DNA of 64,000 bases from Physcia stellaris (taxonomy: Eukaryota; Ascomycota; Lecanoromycetes; Caliciales; Physciaceae): NCBI GenBank assembly GCA_018902385.1, contig JABSSW010000027.1:527014-591013 (forward strand). The letters run 5' to 3'. This document shows, piece after piece, positions 48,441 through 58,939 of the stretch. The translations under genes and the position numbers were made by a program. The notes under the pieces were generated by a model. The model was given only the letters and a program-made list of their open reading frames with translations. It was not told the DNA's origin and searched no databases. The first letter of the stretch is position 1. Every line of letters starts with the position of its first letter.

Positions 48441-49168
48441 GCATCGAAAATCGCGAAAAATATCGAAATTTAACGATATTGTTGCGAACGAAAACATCGT
48501 CGCATTTTTAGCGATTCAAAAACGAATTGATCAATTTCAAATCAATAATAATTCGCGAAAAAAAGTCGTGAATAAACGAGTTAAAAATTCACGAAATAAA
48601 AATCGTGAAAATGATGTTGAAAAAAAATTCGCGCAAAAAAAAAACTTGTGATTTAACAAGAAAGTTTTCAAATCGATTTGATCGTTTTTGAAATTTCGCG
48701 TAAAACTGTTTCGAGTAATGTTTCGAACAAGAAATCGAAATCAAAAAAAATAATGCATATTGATAATGCATTTGATTCGCACAAATTGATTTTTATTGAA
48801 TCAAAAACAAAACGCGATTGAACGCTTTTAAAGAAATTCGAAAATATCAAAAATCGACTGATTTTATGATATCAAAATTGTCATTTCAACGAGTGATTCG
48901 AGAAATTTTGTTTGAAATAATTGATCAAAATGTCGAAATGCGAATTCAAACAAATGCTTTGAAAACATTACAAAAAACAATCGAAATTTATGTCATTGAT
49001 ATATTCGAAAGTAAATATTCTTTTTAGTTGTTCGAATTTTGAAATCATAATTTTATTGATACTTATTAGCTGCTAACAAATTAATTATTCATGCAAAACG
49101 AATAATTGCTCAGAACAAAAATATTAAATTAGTTAAAAAATTATTGAACATGTTAGTTCGTATATAGA
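48325..49168 (+). pseudogene. Histone H3/CENP-A-like fold, copy 1, with basic N-terminal part
   Basis: The frame at 48,818-49,024 reads NAFKEIRKYQKSTDFMISKL, then SFQRVIREI, QTNALKTLQKTIEIYVIDIF and ESK, the alpha-N, alpha-1 and alpha-2 helices of histone H3. After a short gap that looks like an intron, 49,070-49,168 reads IIHAKRIIAQNKNIKLVKKL, the H3 alpha-3 block (HAKRVTIMxKDxxLARRI in H3/CENP-A). The stretch between REI and the alpha-2 glutamine is 13 residues, against 10 in canonical H3; extended loop 1 is a CENP-A trait. Upstream, 48,325-48,660 encodes a Lys/Arg/Asn-rich tail (NSRKKVVNKRVKNSRNKNRE). The recognisable fold despite heavy mutation makes chance similarity unlikely. It is broken by stops and so a relic. 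Confidence 0.75.
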
Positions 49169-49179
49169 AATTAATGTCA

Positions 49180-50250
49180 TAAGTTTTTCATTGAAAAATT
49201 CAATCAATTGAAACTTTCAAAACGAATATTGATATTAATTATATTCGAATTTTGAAAAAATTAAAATTTAACTGAAATACATTTTTAGAATTAGAAATTT
49301 GAAATTCAATATAAACGTTTTTTCAATTCAAATTCAAACATATATATGATACAGATATTTGTTTTTAAAAAATATAAATTTGAAATTAAAATATTAACGT
49401 ACAATAATTTAAACAATTAATAAAATAAAAACGTACGAAATAATATGAATTGACATTTCAATATTATATTATATATAAATTATTATAAAATTACAAAAAT
49501 TGTCATTTTATTAATCATATGCGAAAATATAAAATATAATAAAATAATAATATAATTATAAATTTATGATTGTAATATAAATAATATATGTTTCAATAAT
49601 TTAAATGATTTATACAAACATATATGATATATTTGAAATAACATATCAAATCGTATTGTTTTGATTTATATATGAAATTAATCGAATAATATTTTATTTT
49701 TTTTTGTTTTTTTAAATCGATATTTTTTATTTATTTTTTATTTTGATGTATAATGTATTAAAATTATTTGTTTTCAATTATCGAAAATGAATTTCAACTT
49801 TATCAAAAAACAAATTTTTATTATAAATATTTGTTTTGTTTTATTTATGATGATTTTTGATTTTTTGAAAAATTAAATATTCGAATAATTCGATATTTAA
49901 TATTTTGTTGCACGCAATAATTTAATGCAACAATTAAAAATCATATTCATGTTGCGTTATTGAAAAAACATATATAAAATTCAAACAATTCAATAATTAA
50001 AATGAAAAATAATGATATAATGTATTGTTCAAAATTGACAAAAAGTCATTTATCATATTATTATTATTTCATGAAATAGAATTATAAATCGAAATCAATT
50101 ATAAACAGCATGAAAATCGACAATATTTTGTTGCGTCATATTTGACAAAAATTTTGTTTTCGTTTCATATGATTTTGATGATGATTCGACAACAAAATCG
50201 TTACAAATATACATAATTTGACATTTTGCGTTTTTTAAATATTATTCGAT
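49180..50250. other. Extremely AT-rich spacer
   Basis: Nearly only A and T with isolated C/G. No coding blocks or repeats are recognisable. It is either the oldest layer or a mutated non-coding spacer between the hAT/histone part and the tandem units. Confidence 0.6.
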
Positions 50251-50352
50251 TCAATTTTCATTTTACGTATAACAAATATCGATATGAAAAACAAAATTCA
50301 AACGCGAATTTAAATTATGTAAATTAATTATTCAACGAAATTAACGTTGTGT

Positions 50353-51650
50353 TTAAATGATTGTGACATTGTTGTTCACAAACATTTTCAAAATTTTTCG
50401 AACAAAATGAATATTTTTTGTTTGAAAAATTATTCGATTCGCATGAATCGTTTTTTTATAAATTATTTCATAAAAATTAATTATCAAAATAATACGCAAA
50501 AATAATATATTTGATTTATTTTTAAACATTTTTGTGACAAACGTTTCGATATTTTTTTGCAAAATTTCAAAAATCGATATTTGAATTTTGACATTTTTTT
50601 TTATGTTTTGCATCATTTTTTTCACAAATTTCGCGAACGATTTTTTGCAATTAATAATTCAATGATTTTTTGAAAACGTTTAATTTCGCGCAATGCGATC
50701 ATTTCGAATTTTGTTCGTTTGTGTTTTTATTGATGTGTTAATCAATATTCGATAACGCATGATTTGAATGCATTATCGATTTGTTCGTCATTTTTTTTTT
50801 AATCAATGATTTCAAACGTTTTGCGATTGATTTTTTGTTCGATTGAATTGCAAATTTGAACGCAAAAAATTTGAACGCAAAAAATTTGAACGCAAAAAAT
50901 TTGAACGCAAAAAATTTGAACGCAAAAAATTTGAACGCAATAAATTTGAACGCGAAAAATTTGAACGCGATAAAAATCAATTTTTGTGATTTTTTGATTG
51001 ACGTTTTGTTTTTGTTCACATCAATGTCATTATTTATTCGTCGATTTGTTTTTTTCATGCGACGTTTTTCGATTTGTTAATTTGTGCATTATTTTGACGC
51101 ATTATTCGATTTATTCAAAATTCGAATATCGTTATCGTCATTCGTTTCATTATCGTCAAAATTATTATCATCGAATTGATTTGCATTCAAATTTTCATTT
51201 TCATCAAATTTTTTTTCATTCGAAATATTGTTTTCGACATTTTTTTGATTTTCAAATTTTTGAATCGTTTTTTCATTGCGAATTTTTTTGAAATTTTCGT
51301 ATTTTTAACAATTGTTATAATTTGTTAATTTATGCATTATTTTCATGCATTATTTGATTTATCAAAAAAAAATTATTATTATTATTGATATTATTATTGA
51401 CAAATTTCATCATTTTTCGTTTTTTCAAATTTCGTATCGATTGTCGTTTTAAATGTTCGCATCACGTTTTTCAAAACATTAAATTTGAACGATTGAATAT
51501 TCGTCATAAACGAAACAAACAAATCAATTTTCGCGAACATAAATTTTGAAAATTGTTAATTTATGCATTATTTTCATGCATTATTATTTATTCGTGTTTT
51601 GAACATTTTTCGAATTATCATCAATATTATTTTCGTTATTTTCAATGTTT
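50353..51650 (-). pseudogene. Histone H3-like fold, copy 2, with long Lys-rich N-terminal region
   Basis: On the minus strand, 50,640-50,700 reads MIALREIKRFQKIIELLIAK (H3: [20 protein letters not shown]). After a one-base shift, 50,480-50,640 reads KKMMQNIKKNVKIQISIFEI, then LQKNIETFVTKMF, and after an intron-like gap IHANRIIFQTKNIHFVRKI (50,380-50,450). The upstream region (to ~51,650) is split by ATAATGCA pairs and encodes Lys/Asp/Asn-rich, unstructured sequence, including the FKFFA minisatellite. It resembles a chromatin protein with a long basic tail ending in an H3 core. Not intact. Confidence 0.7.
50852..50975. repeat. 15-bp minisatellite (TTTGAACGCAAAAAA)n
   Basis: About eight tandem units, the last three slightly changed. 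On the minus strand they encode a five-residue repeat (FAFKF). The equivalent place in unit B (54,610-54,675) has about three or four units, so the array expanded or contracted after duplication. Confidence 0.9.
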
Positions 51651-52479
51651 GTTTGAAAATCGACAACATTTAAAAATTGATTTTGAAATTTATCGATTCA
51701 TTTTGATGACAATCGATATTATTTGATTTTTCGAAAACAATGAATTCAATTTTGTCATTATTTGAATATAAATTGAAATTTGTTTTAATTAATGTTAATC
51801 AACGCATTATTTTTTTTATTTATGATTCATTTTTAAAATTTTTGAAAACATAAATTTTTATTTATTTATTTATTTATTTATTTTTCAAATTTTTTTTTGA
51901 TTTATTTGACAGTGCTCGATCGCGAAAACAAATCATTAAACAATTGAAAATTTTTTAATCAAAATTGTTTTCGAAATTATTTTATTTTTTGAAATTTGCA
52001 AATCGTTGACGCATTGCGAAAAATACAACGATGCGATCGATGATAAGAGAAATTGATTTTAAAATTAAATTTTTTGCGATTCGAAATATTGTTTTTAATT
52101 TCGAACGTTTAAAAAATTCGAATTTTTTGTCAAATCACGAAATTTTAACGTTTTTCGAGAACGATCAAAATTTTGAAAATCTACGAAAGAAAAAAATCAT
52201 TTTTCAATTTTGAATTCGAATTACATAGAGTTCATTGAACGATATTAAATTTCAATAGAAATTATCGATTATTTTCGAGTTCACGAGATTTTGTTTCATT
52301 TTTTATTCGAATTTTATCAATCATTAACATTTATAAACGCATTTCAATGTTGCAAAATCGACAAAAATCGATTTTTTTTTCGAAAAAAAAAATTTTTAAC
52401 TTGTTTGAATATAAATTAAAATGTTTTAATTTAAAAAATGCATTATTTTATTTATTTATTATTGTTACAAATGAATATT

Positions 52480-52800
52480 CAATAAATTTTGCGTTTTATC
52501 GAAATTTGTTCAACAATCAATAAATTCATTTCATTGCGATTCAAATTTGTTTTATTTGCAAACGTTGCAAAAATATTGATGCGATCGTGTTGAATGTTTG
52601 ATTAAATATTTTGCATCGAAATATTGTTTTTAATTTCGACGTTTAAATTTTTTCGATAAACGCAACAATCGCGTGTCGACAATTTTCGATCGATTTTTTA
52701 TAACATTTTCAATTTTTTTTTTTCGATATTGATAAATCATTTCGCATATTCGATTATTTTTTTGTGTAATATTCGTTATTTTTCGTTTCATCATTTACGT
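52480..52800 (-). pseudogene. Unrecognised conserved reading with a Cys pair (unit A; also unit B)
   Basis: The minus strand reads VDTRLLRLSKKFKRRN, then KQYFDAKYLIKHSTRSHQYF and CNVC. The same reading is kept in unit B at about 55,600-55,790 (AKNLIKHSTRSHRYF). Shared stop codons lie where Trp codons would be expected under the local mutation pattern. I do not recognise the protein. Confidence 0.35.
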
Positions 52801-53099
52801 TGTGAATATTTTAAGATTGTATGCATTATCATATCGCATTATCGATGTTAATCAATTTTATTGCAAATAAATTTTCAAATTTGACGATTAAACATTTTTT
52901 TGTATTTTCACGTTTGTTTTTTTTTTCGTTTTCAAATATGATTCAATTGTTTATCGCATTATGTTTGTTAATGATTTCAATCACAAATTTGTTTTCAATT
53001 TTGTCGATTATTTCGTATTGATTCATATTCGACGTACGTTTTGAACATTGTTCAATGATGATGTATTATTTTGTCGCATTATCGTGTTGATATTTACAT

Positions 53100-53960
53100 T
53101 CAAAATGTTCGAATTCGCACAATTTACATTTGTTAAAATTTATTCGACGAATTCAAAAAATATTGTTAATCGCGAAAAAAAAAAACATTGATCGAATATT
53201 CAAATCAAATTGTACAAAACACAAAATGTCGACAATGTCGTTGTGTTCAAATTCAAAAAAAATTTGATAAAAATTGTTGTTTGATTTGAATTTGATGAAA
53301 AAAATCGCAAAATTTTGAAAAAAAATGATAAAAAAAATGTTCGATGCACGTATTGAAAACGACAATCATGATAATGCAATCGAATAATGCATATAAAAAT
53401 TGCGATTTTTAATTAATTTTTAACGTGTTTTTTGAAAAATGAAATTTATCAACAAAACAAAAAAAAATTCGACGAACAAACACGACAAAACGATAAAAAA
53501 AAATGCAATCGAAATCATACGTCGAACAGCAAATTTCGAATTTGCGCAACAATCGATGAATTTTCAATGTCAAAATTTGTCAAAATTTGTTGATTTCATT
53601 AATGATTCATTTTAATTTCAAAATGAAAACATTGAACGCGCAAAACGCAATAAAAAAATATTTGTATTCAATGATGAAATTGATTGCGCAACGCGTTTTT
53701 TATGATGATATGAAAATTCGCGCATTGAAAACGACGAATTTTGTTAACGATAAAAAAATGCGAAAAACAATTAATGATTTTGTTTTTTCGCACAATGCGA
53801 AAAATCGAAATATTAAAATCGATTTTTTCAATGCGATCAAAAAAAAAAAAATGCAAAAAACGACGACGATGACGAAAAAAAAAACAACGTGAAAAAATTC
53901 GATGACGAAAACGAATTCGAAAACAACGAAAATACGAACGATAAAAATTTCATAATGTTC
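53100..53960 (+). pseudogene. Unrecognised plus-strand reading with CxxCxC (unit A; also unit B)
   Basis: The plus strand reads NTKCRQCRCVQIQKKFDKN at about 53,205-53,265, then MKLIAQRVFYDDMKIRALKT (53,680-53,740) and an acidic end (DDDDEKKNNV, then ENEFENNENTND). Unit B keeps the same words at 56,265-56,320, 56,702-56,770 and 56,900-57,000. The Cys cluster could bind a metal. No family is recognised. Confidence 0.35.
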
Positions 53961-53999
53961 GATTTTTAAATTGATTAAATAACGAAAATGCATTATCAT

Positions 54000-56900
54000 C
54001 ATACATTATCATTTAATTTTCAATTCACGCATGACAAATATTGATATGAAAAACAATTCAAACACGAATTCAAATTATGTAAATTAATTATTCAACAAAA
54101 ATAACATTGTGTTTAAATGATTGAAACATTGTTATTCACAAACATTTTCAAAATTTTTCGAACAAAATGAATATTTTTTATTTGAAAAATTATTCGTTTC
54201 GCATGAATCGTTTTTTCATGAATCATTTCATAAAAATTAATCATCAAAATAATGCGCAAAAATAATGCATTTGATTTATTTTCAAACATTTTTGTGATAA
54301 ACGTTTCGATATTCTTTTGCAAAATTTCAAAAATCGATGTTTGAATTTTGACATTTTTTTTTATATTTTGCATCATTTTTTTCACAAGTTTTTCGAACGA
54401 TTTCTTTGCAATTAAAAATTCAATGATTTTTTGAAAACGTTTGATTTCGCGCAATGCGATCATTTCGAATTTTGTTCATTTGCGATTTTATTGATGTGTT
54501 AATCAATATTCGATAACGTATAATCAAAATGCATTATCGATTTGTTCGCGATTTTTTTTTTAATTAATGATTTCAAGCGTTTTGCGTTTGATTTTTTGTT
54601 CGAATTATTGACAAATTTGAACGCGAAAATTTTCGACGCAAAAAATTTGAACGCAAAAAACTTGAACGCGATTTGATTTAATTGTTGAAATTTTTTGATC
54701 GACGTTTTGTTTTTGTTCATATCAATGTCATTATTCATTTGTCGATTTGCTTTTTTCATGACGCGTGTTTCGATTTGTGAATTTGTGCATTATTTTGACG
54801 TATTATTCGATTTATTTGAAATTTGATCATCATTTTCGAACTCAATATGAATAATGACAATATCATGAATATCGAATTTGTGAACAATTTTGATTTCATT
54901 TTCATCAAATATTTTTTCATTCGATTCATCGTTTTCGACATTTTTTCGATTTTCAAACATTTGAAATGTTGATATTTCGAATTTTTTTTGAATGTTTTCA
55001 TTTTCAACAATTGCGATGATTTGTTAATTTATGCATTATCGTCATGCATTATTCGATTTACAAAACGAAAAATCATTATGATTATTAATATCAACGATTT
55101 CATCATTTCGCGTTTTTTCAAATTTTTTATCATTAACAAATTCAATAAACATTTCAACAACGATTTTCGATTTAAATTTTCGAACAACGTTCGCAAAAAC
55201 GTTTCAATTGATCGACGAAATATTGATTGAAAACGAAACAAACAATGCAATTTTTTCAACAAAACGTTTTATCATTTGTTAATTTATGCATTATTTTTTT
55301 GCATTATCATTTTTATCAATGTTCACATTTTTCGTTGAAATATCATCAACAATATTTTCATCGTTTTCATTCATCGTCATAACAATAACAATTGTTGATT
55401 GAACGTTTTGAAAATTTTTAAATTTTGAATGAACGTCGAAATATTTTAAATTTCGTTAATTTATGCATTATTTTCATGCATTATTTTATTTATTTAATGT
55501 TGTTACAAATGAAAATTTAATAAAAATGTCATTGATTACAAAATTAAACATGCGATGAATCGATTGTTGTTCATCAATCAATAAATTCATTTTTTCGCGA
55601 TACAAATTTGCATTATTTGCAAACGTTGCGAAAATATCGATGCGATCGTGTTGAATGTTTGATTAAATTTTTTGCATCGAAATATTGTTTTTAATTTCGA
55701 CGTTTAAATTTTTTCGATAAACGCAACAATCGCGTGTCGACAATTTTCGATCGACTTTTTATAACATTTTCAATTTTTTTTTTTTCGATATTGATAAATC
55801 ATTTGTCAAATTTGATTATTTTCGTGTGTAATATTCGTTATTTTTCGTTTCAAAATTGAATGCATGATCATATCGCATTATCGATGTTAATCAATTTTAT
55901 TGCACACAAGTTCACAAATTTGACGAATAAACATTAATTTGAATTTTCAAATTTGATTCATTTTTCGTTTTCAAATATGATTCAATTGTTTATCGCAACA
56001 CGTTTGTTGATGAATTCAATCACAAATTTGTTTTCAATTTTATCGATTAATTGATATTGATTTATATTCGACGTACGTTTTGAACATTGTTCAAAAATGA
56101 TGCATTATTTTGTCGCATTATCGTGTTGATATTTACATTCAAAATGTTCGAATTTGCACAATTTACATTTGTTAAAATTTATTTCACGAATTCAAAAAAT
56201 GTCGTTAATCGCGAAAAAAAAAAAAATTGATCGAAAATTCAAATCAAATTTTACAAAACACAAAATGTCGACAATGTCGTTGTGTTCAAATTCAAAAAAA
56301 ATTTGATAAAAATTATTGTTTGATTTGAATTTGATGAAAAAATCGTAAAATTTTGAAAAAAAATGATAAAAAAATGTTCGATGTTCGTATTGAAAACGAC
56401 AATCATGATAATGCAATCGAATAATACATATAAAAATTGCGATTTTTAATTAATTTTTAACGTGTTTTTTGAAAAATGAATTTTATCGACAAAACAAAAA
56501 AAAATTCGACGAACAAACACGACAAAACGATATCAAAAAAAAAACAATCGAAATCATACGTCAAACAATTAATTTCGAATTTTCGCAACAATTAATGAAT
56601 ATTGAATATCAAAATCTGTTAATTTTATTAATGATTTTTTTTAATTTCAAAACGATAAAAACATTGAACGAACGCAAAACGCAATAAAAAAATATTTGTA
56701 TTCAATGACGAAATTGATCGCGCAACGCGTTTTTTATAATGATATAAAAATTCGCGCATTGAAAACGACGAATTTTGTTGACGCGATAAAAAAAATGCGA
56801 AAAACAATTAAAAATTTTGTTTTTTCGCACAATGCGAAAAATCGAAATATTAAAATCGAATTTTTCAATGTCATCAAAAAAAAAAAAATGCAAAAAACGA

Positions 56901-57036
56901 CGACGATGACGAAAAAAAAAACAACGTGAAAAATTTCGATGACGAAAACGAATTCGAAAATAACGAAAATACGAACGATGCAAATTTCATAATGTTCGAT
57001 TTTTAATTTGATTAAATAACGAAAATGCATTATCAT
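54000..57036. repeat. Histone-bearing repeat unit B
   Basis: Second copy of unit A, in direct orientation, immediately adjacent. It lacks the 0.8-kb segment present at 51,650-52,440. See unit A for the matched intervals. Confidence 0.8.
54113..55500 (-). pseudogene. Histone H3-like fold, copy 3, with long N-terminal region
   Basis: The clearest histone copy. A single minus frame (54,113-54,463) reads MIALREIKRFQKIIEFLIAK, KSFEKLVKKMMQNIKKNVKI, QTSIFEILQKNIETFITKMF, ENKSN, then an intron-like insert and TIHAKRIIFQIKNIHFVRKI. Spacing from the VRE-equivalent to the alpha-2 Gln equals that of canonical H3 (QDFKTDLRFQ against QNIKKNVKIQ). The insert sits between the positions of FEDTN and LCAIHAKR of H3 and itself contains an inverted ATAATGCA-type pair. 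Upstream frames give a Lys/Asn-rich tail (AKRLKSLIKKKIANKS), a short FKFFA repeat, an acidic part and an unrecognised block (EMFIEFVNDKKFEKTRNDEI). Confidence 0.75.
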
Positions 57037-57204
57037 GATGCATTATCATTTGTTTGTGAATAATGATCAATTTTTTTTTTTTTTTCAAATTGCATTATCA
57101 AAATTCATTATTCATTATTCATGTTTAAAATTTTTTGTAATATTTTTTTTTTTTCAGTAAAATTTGTAAAAATAAAATTTATTTTTATTATTTTTTATCA
57201 ATAG

Positions 57205-57415
57205 TATTTCAAATCAAATCAAGCTTTTCAAATCAAATTTCAAATTCAAAAAATGTTTGAATTTGATTTGACGTCAAAACAAATTTCAAATCGAATATGT
57301 CGATTTGAATTTCGATTTTTTCGAATCATTAAAATCAAAAATTTGAATTTTACGAAAATTCAAAACAAATTTCAAATTTTCATTTCGAAAATTTGATTCG
57401 ATTTTTTCGAACTTT
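57205..57415. repeat. Right-edge short-period repeat (CAAATCAAATTTCAAAT-type)
   Basis: Repeated words such as AAATCAAATTTCAAATTC and TTTGAATTTGATTTG just before the gag start. It mirrors the left-edge repeat after C-to-T conversion of CT and CC. Candidate right terminus of the insertion. Confidence 0.45.
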
Positions 57416-57449
57416 TCGTTTCGCAGAACGTTTTTATCAAGTCAACGAT

Positions 57450-58685
57450 ATGTCAATAAAATCAACATCGTCAAGCAATATGATTGACATTGATGACAAT
57501 ATCGACAATGTCGTTATCGATTTCGTTGTGCAAGCAGCAATTGACAACTCGATGCAAAACATGATTAACACAATGTTTGATAAAATGCAACAAATGATCA
57601 ACGATCAGCAAAATGTGATTGAACTCGCTGAATCAACAAAACAATCAAAACAATCAAAACAATCAGAATCGTCAGAATTAATCGATTTCGTTGACGACAA
57701 TACTGCTGACGATTTCAATCGCTTTGTAGTCAAAAAGTTAAAATTTTTTGATTTCAATCACGATGACAAGTCAGCGTCAATCGATTCGTCACTAAAAAAT
57801 ATCAATGAAGACACGATTTTTCGTGACGTGCACGTTTTCGTCAATCGAATTAAAAATTTCGTCAACACACAGAATGTCGAGTTGATTCGTGATAATTTGT
57901 ATCGATGTTTAAAAAGAAATGTTTTGACTTGACATATTTCGTTGTTGACAAACATGAAAAAGCGTTTGTTAACAATGAATATCGAATTAACTGAGTGAAA
58001 AAACGCGTTGATAACAAAATTTCGAAAATCAACATTCAGAATTATGAAAACGTTTGTCACAAAACGATACATTATGCAAAACGCGTTCAATCAACGATTA
58101 TCTCGTGATTATGTTCAATTCGTCATTCGATTAGACAAGTCGATCGAATTATCGTTGTTCAATCAGTTATTGCAAATTTGAAACGATTTCGATTCAAATT
58201 TTCAACTGCATGTTACGAAATTCATTCACGTCACTAGAATGAATGATTTTCTTCGTGAATTAAATGATAAGAAAAATTCATGATGAAAACTTGTCGCTAA
58301 TCAATTCAATTCGTCACGACGTGATAATCACAAAAAATAAAAACAAACAAGAACGCGAAAGCGATTTCAACAGCGTGATATGTTAAATGTCAATCGAAAT
58401 CGCAATTATCAATTCGATAATTATCAACGTTTTTATCAATTTGAATTTCAGCAAGCATTCGTGTCGACTGACTTTCAGAATTTTTTTAATCAATTTCAGA
58501 ATTTCAATCAATATCAGAATCGTGTTTATCAAAATCGACAACAACAAAAAAATCAATATTCAAACGCATCGTTTCAACAATTGACTTTGTTTGTCTCGCT
58601 GTCATTGAAACAGATAGTTGAATCGTCAAATCGAAACGTCGCATCAAACGCGTTCGATTTTTATCAACAATTATCGTCACAATAG
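57450..58685 (+). pseudogene. gag: Ty3/Gypsy gag (decayed)
   Basis: The open part (57,450-57,932) has an Asp/Ser/Gln-rich start and then KKLKFFDFNHDDKS and EDTIFRDVHVFVNRIKNF, the fungal Gypsy capsid block preceding an LRG-W-type motif. Beyond a TGA that replaces the expected Trp, the frame continues HISLLTNMKKRLLTM, ERYTxExA-type KRYIMQNAFNQRLSRDYVQF and HVTKFIHVTRMNDFLREL, then a Gln/Asn-rich nucleocapsid-like tail (58,380-58,685). Several stops are TGA or TAG at Trp positions. The capsid would package element RNA; not functional. Confidence 0.75.
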
Positions 58686-58939
58686 CAACGTTAATCGTTT
58701 CGTTCGTTTGATTTCAACAAACAACGATCGACAAAATTTTTTTACAATACAAATCAAAAAAATCAATCATTCGAAATTGAGAAAATTTTTTTCGAAAATT
58801 TTTGACAAACGTATCAAATCGATGAAACGAACGCGCATTTTGATCAAACTAATGTTCATTACGATGACGATAATTATTTTGATGACGAATTCAACGAAAA
58901 CATCAACGAATCAAAAATCAAAACTCATTACAATTTGAA

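Larger units (their letters stand above)
50251..53990. repeat. Histone-bearing repeat unit A
   Basis: About 3.7 kb, repeated as unit B at 54,000-57,036. Matches run in the same order and orientation: 50,340-50,760 with 54,100-54,520 (histone fold), 50,850-51,600 with 54,600-55,500, and 52,440-53,960 with 55,490-57,020. Unit A has about 0.8 kb extra (51,650-52,440), part of which repeats a piece found again near 52,620. The two copies differ by many transitions and small indels. Confidence 0.8.
44375..57420. mobile_element. ~13-kb composite insertion (hAT plus histone-bearing repeats) in the Gypsy leader
   Basis: Separates the Gypsy 5' LTR/leader from its gag gene. It differs from the flanking Gypsy sequence by its paired ATAATGCA motif (none of the pairs seen in 43,080-44,375 or 57,450-63,892) and by stronger loss of CpT/CpC. 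Both edges hold short-period sequence rich in TTGAATCAAGTTTCAAGT-like (left, ~44,390-44,600) or AAATCAAATTTCAAATTC-like (right, ~57,205-57,410) words. The right set looks like the left after C-to-T change. These may be the subterminal repeats of one large element, or of several inserted in turn. Confidence 0.55.

Noticed and set aside
50852-50975. CRISPR-like array
   Set aside because: Units are 15 bp with no spacers; it is a minisatellite in a eukaryotic genome.
53668-54002. Phe/Val-rich minus frames that look like membrane proteins
   Set aside because: They arise from poly-A/T composition and are antisense to the better supported acidic/Lys-rich plus reading.
44375-57420. Starship-type giant element with a DUF3435 tyrosine recombinase
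   Set aside because: I found no tyrosine-recombinase reading at either edge; the only transposase recognised is hAT-type.
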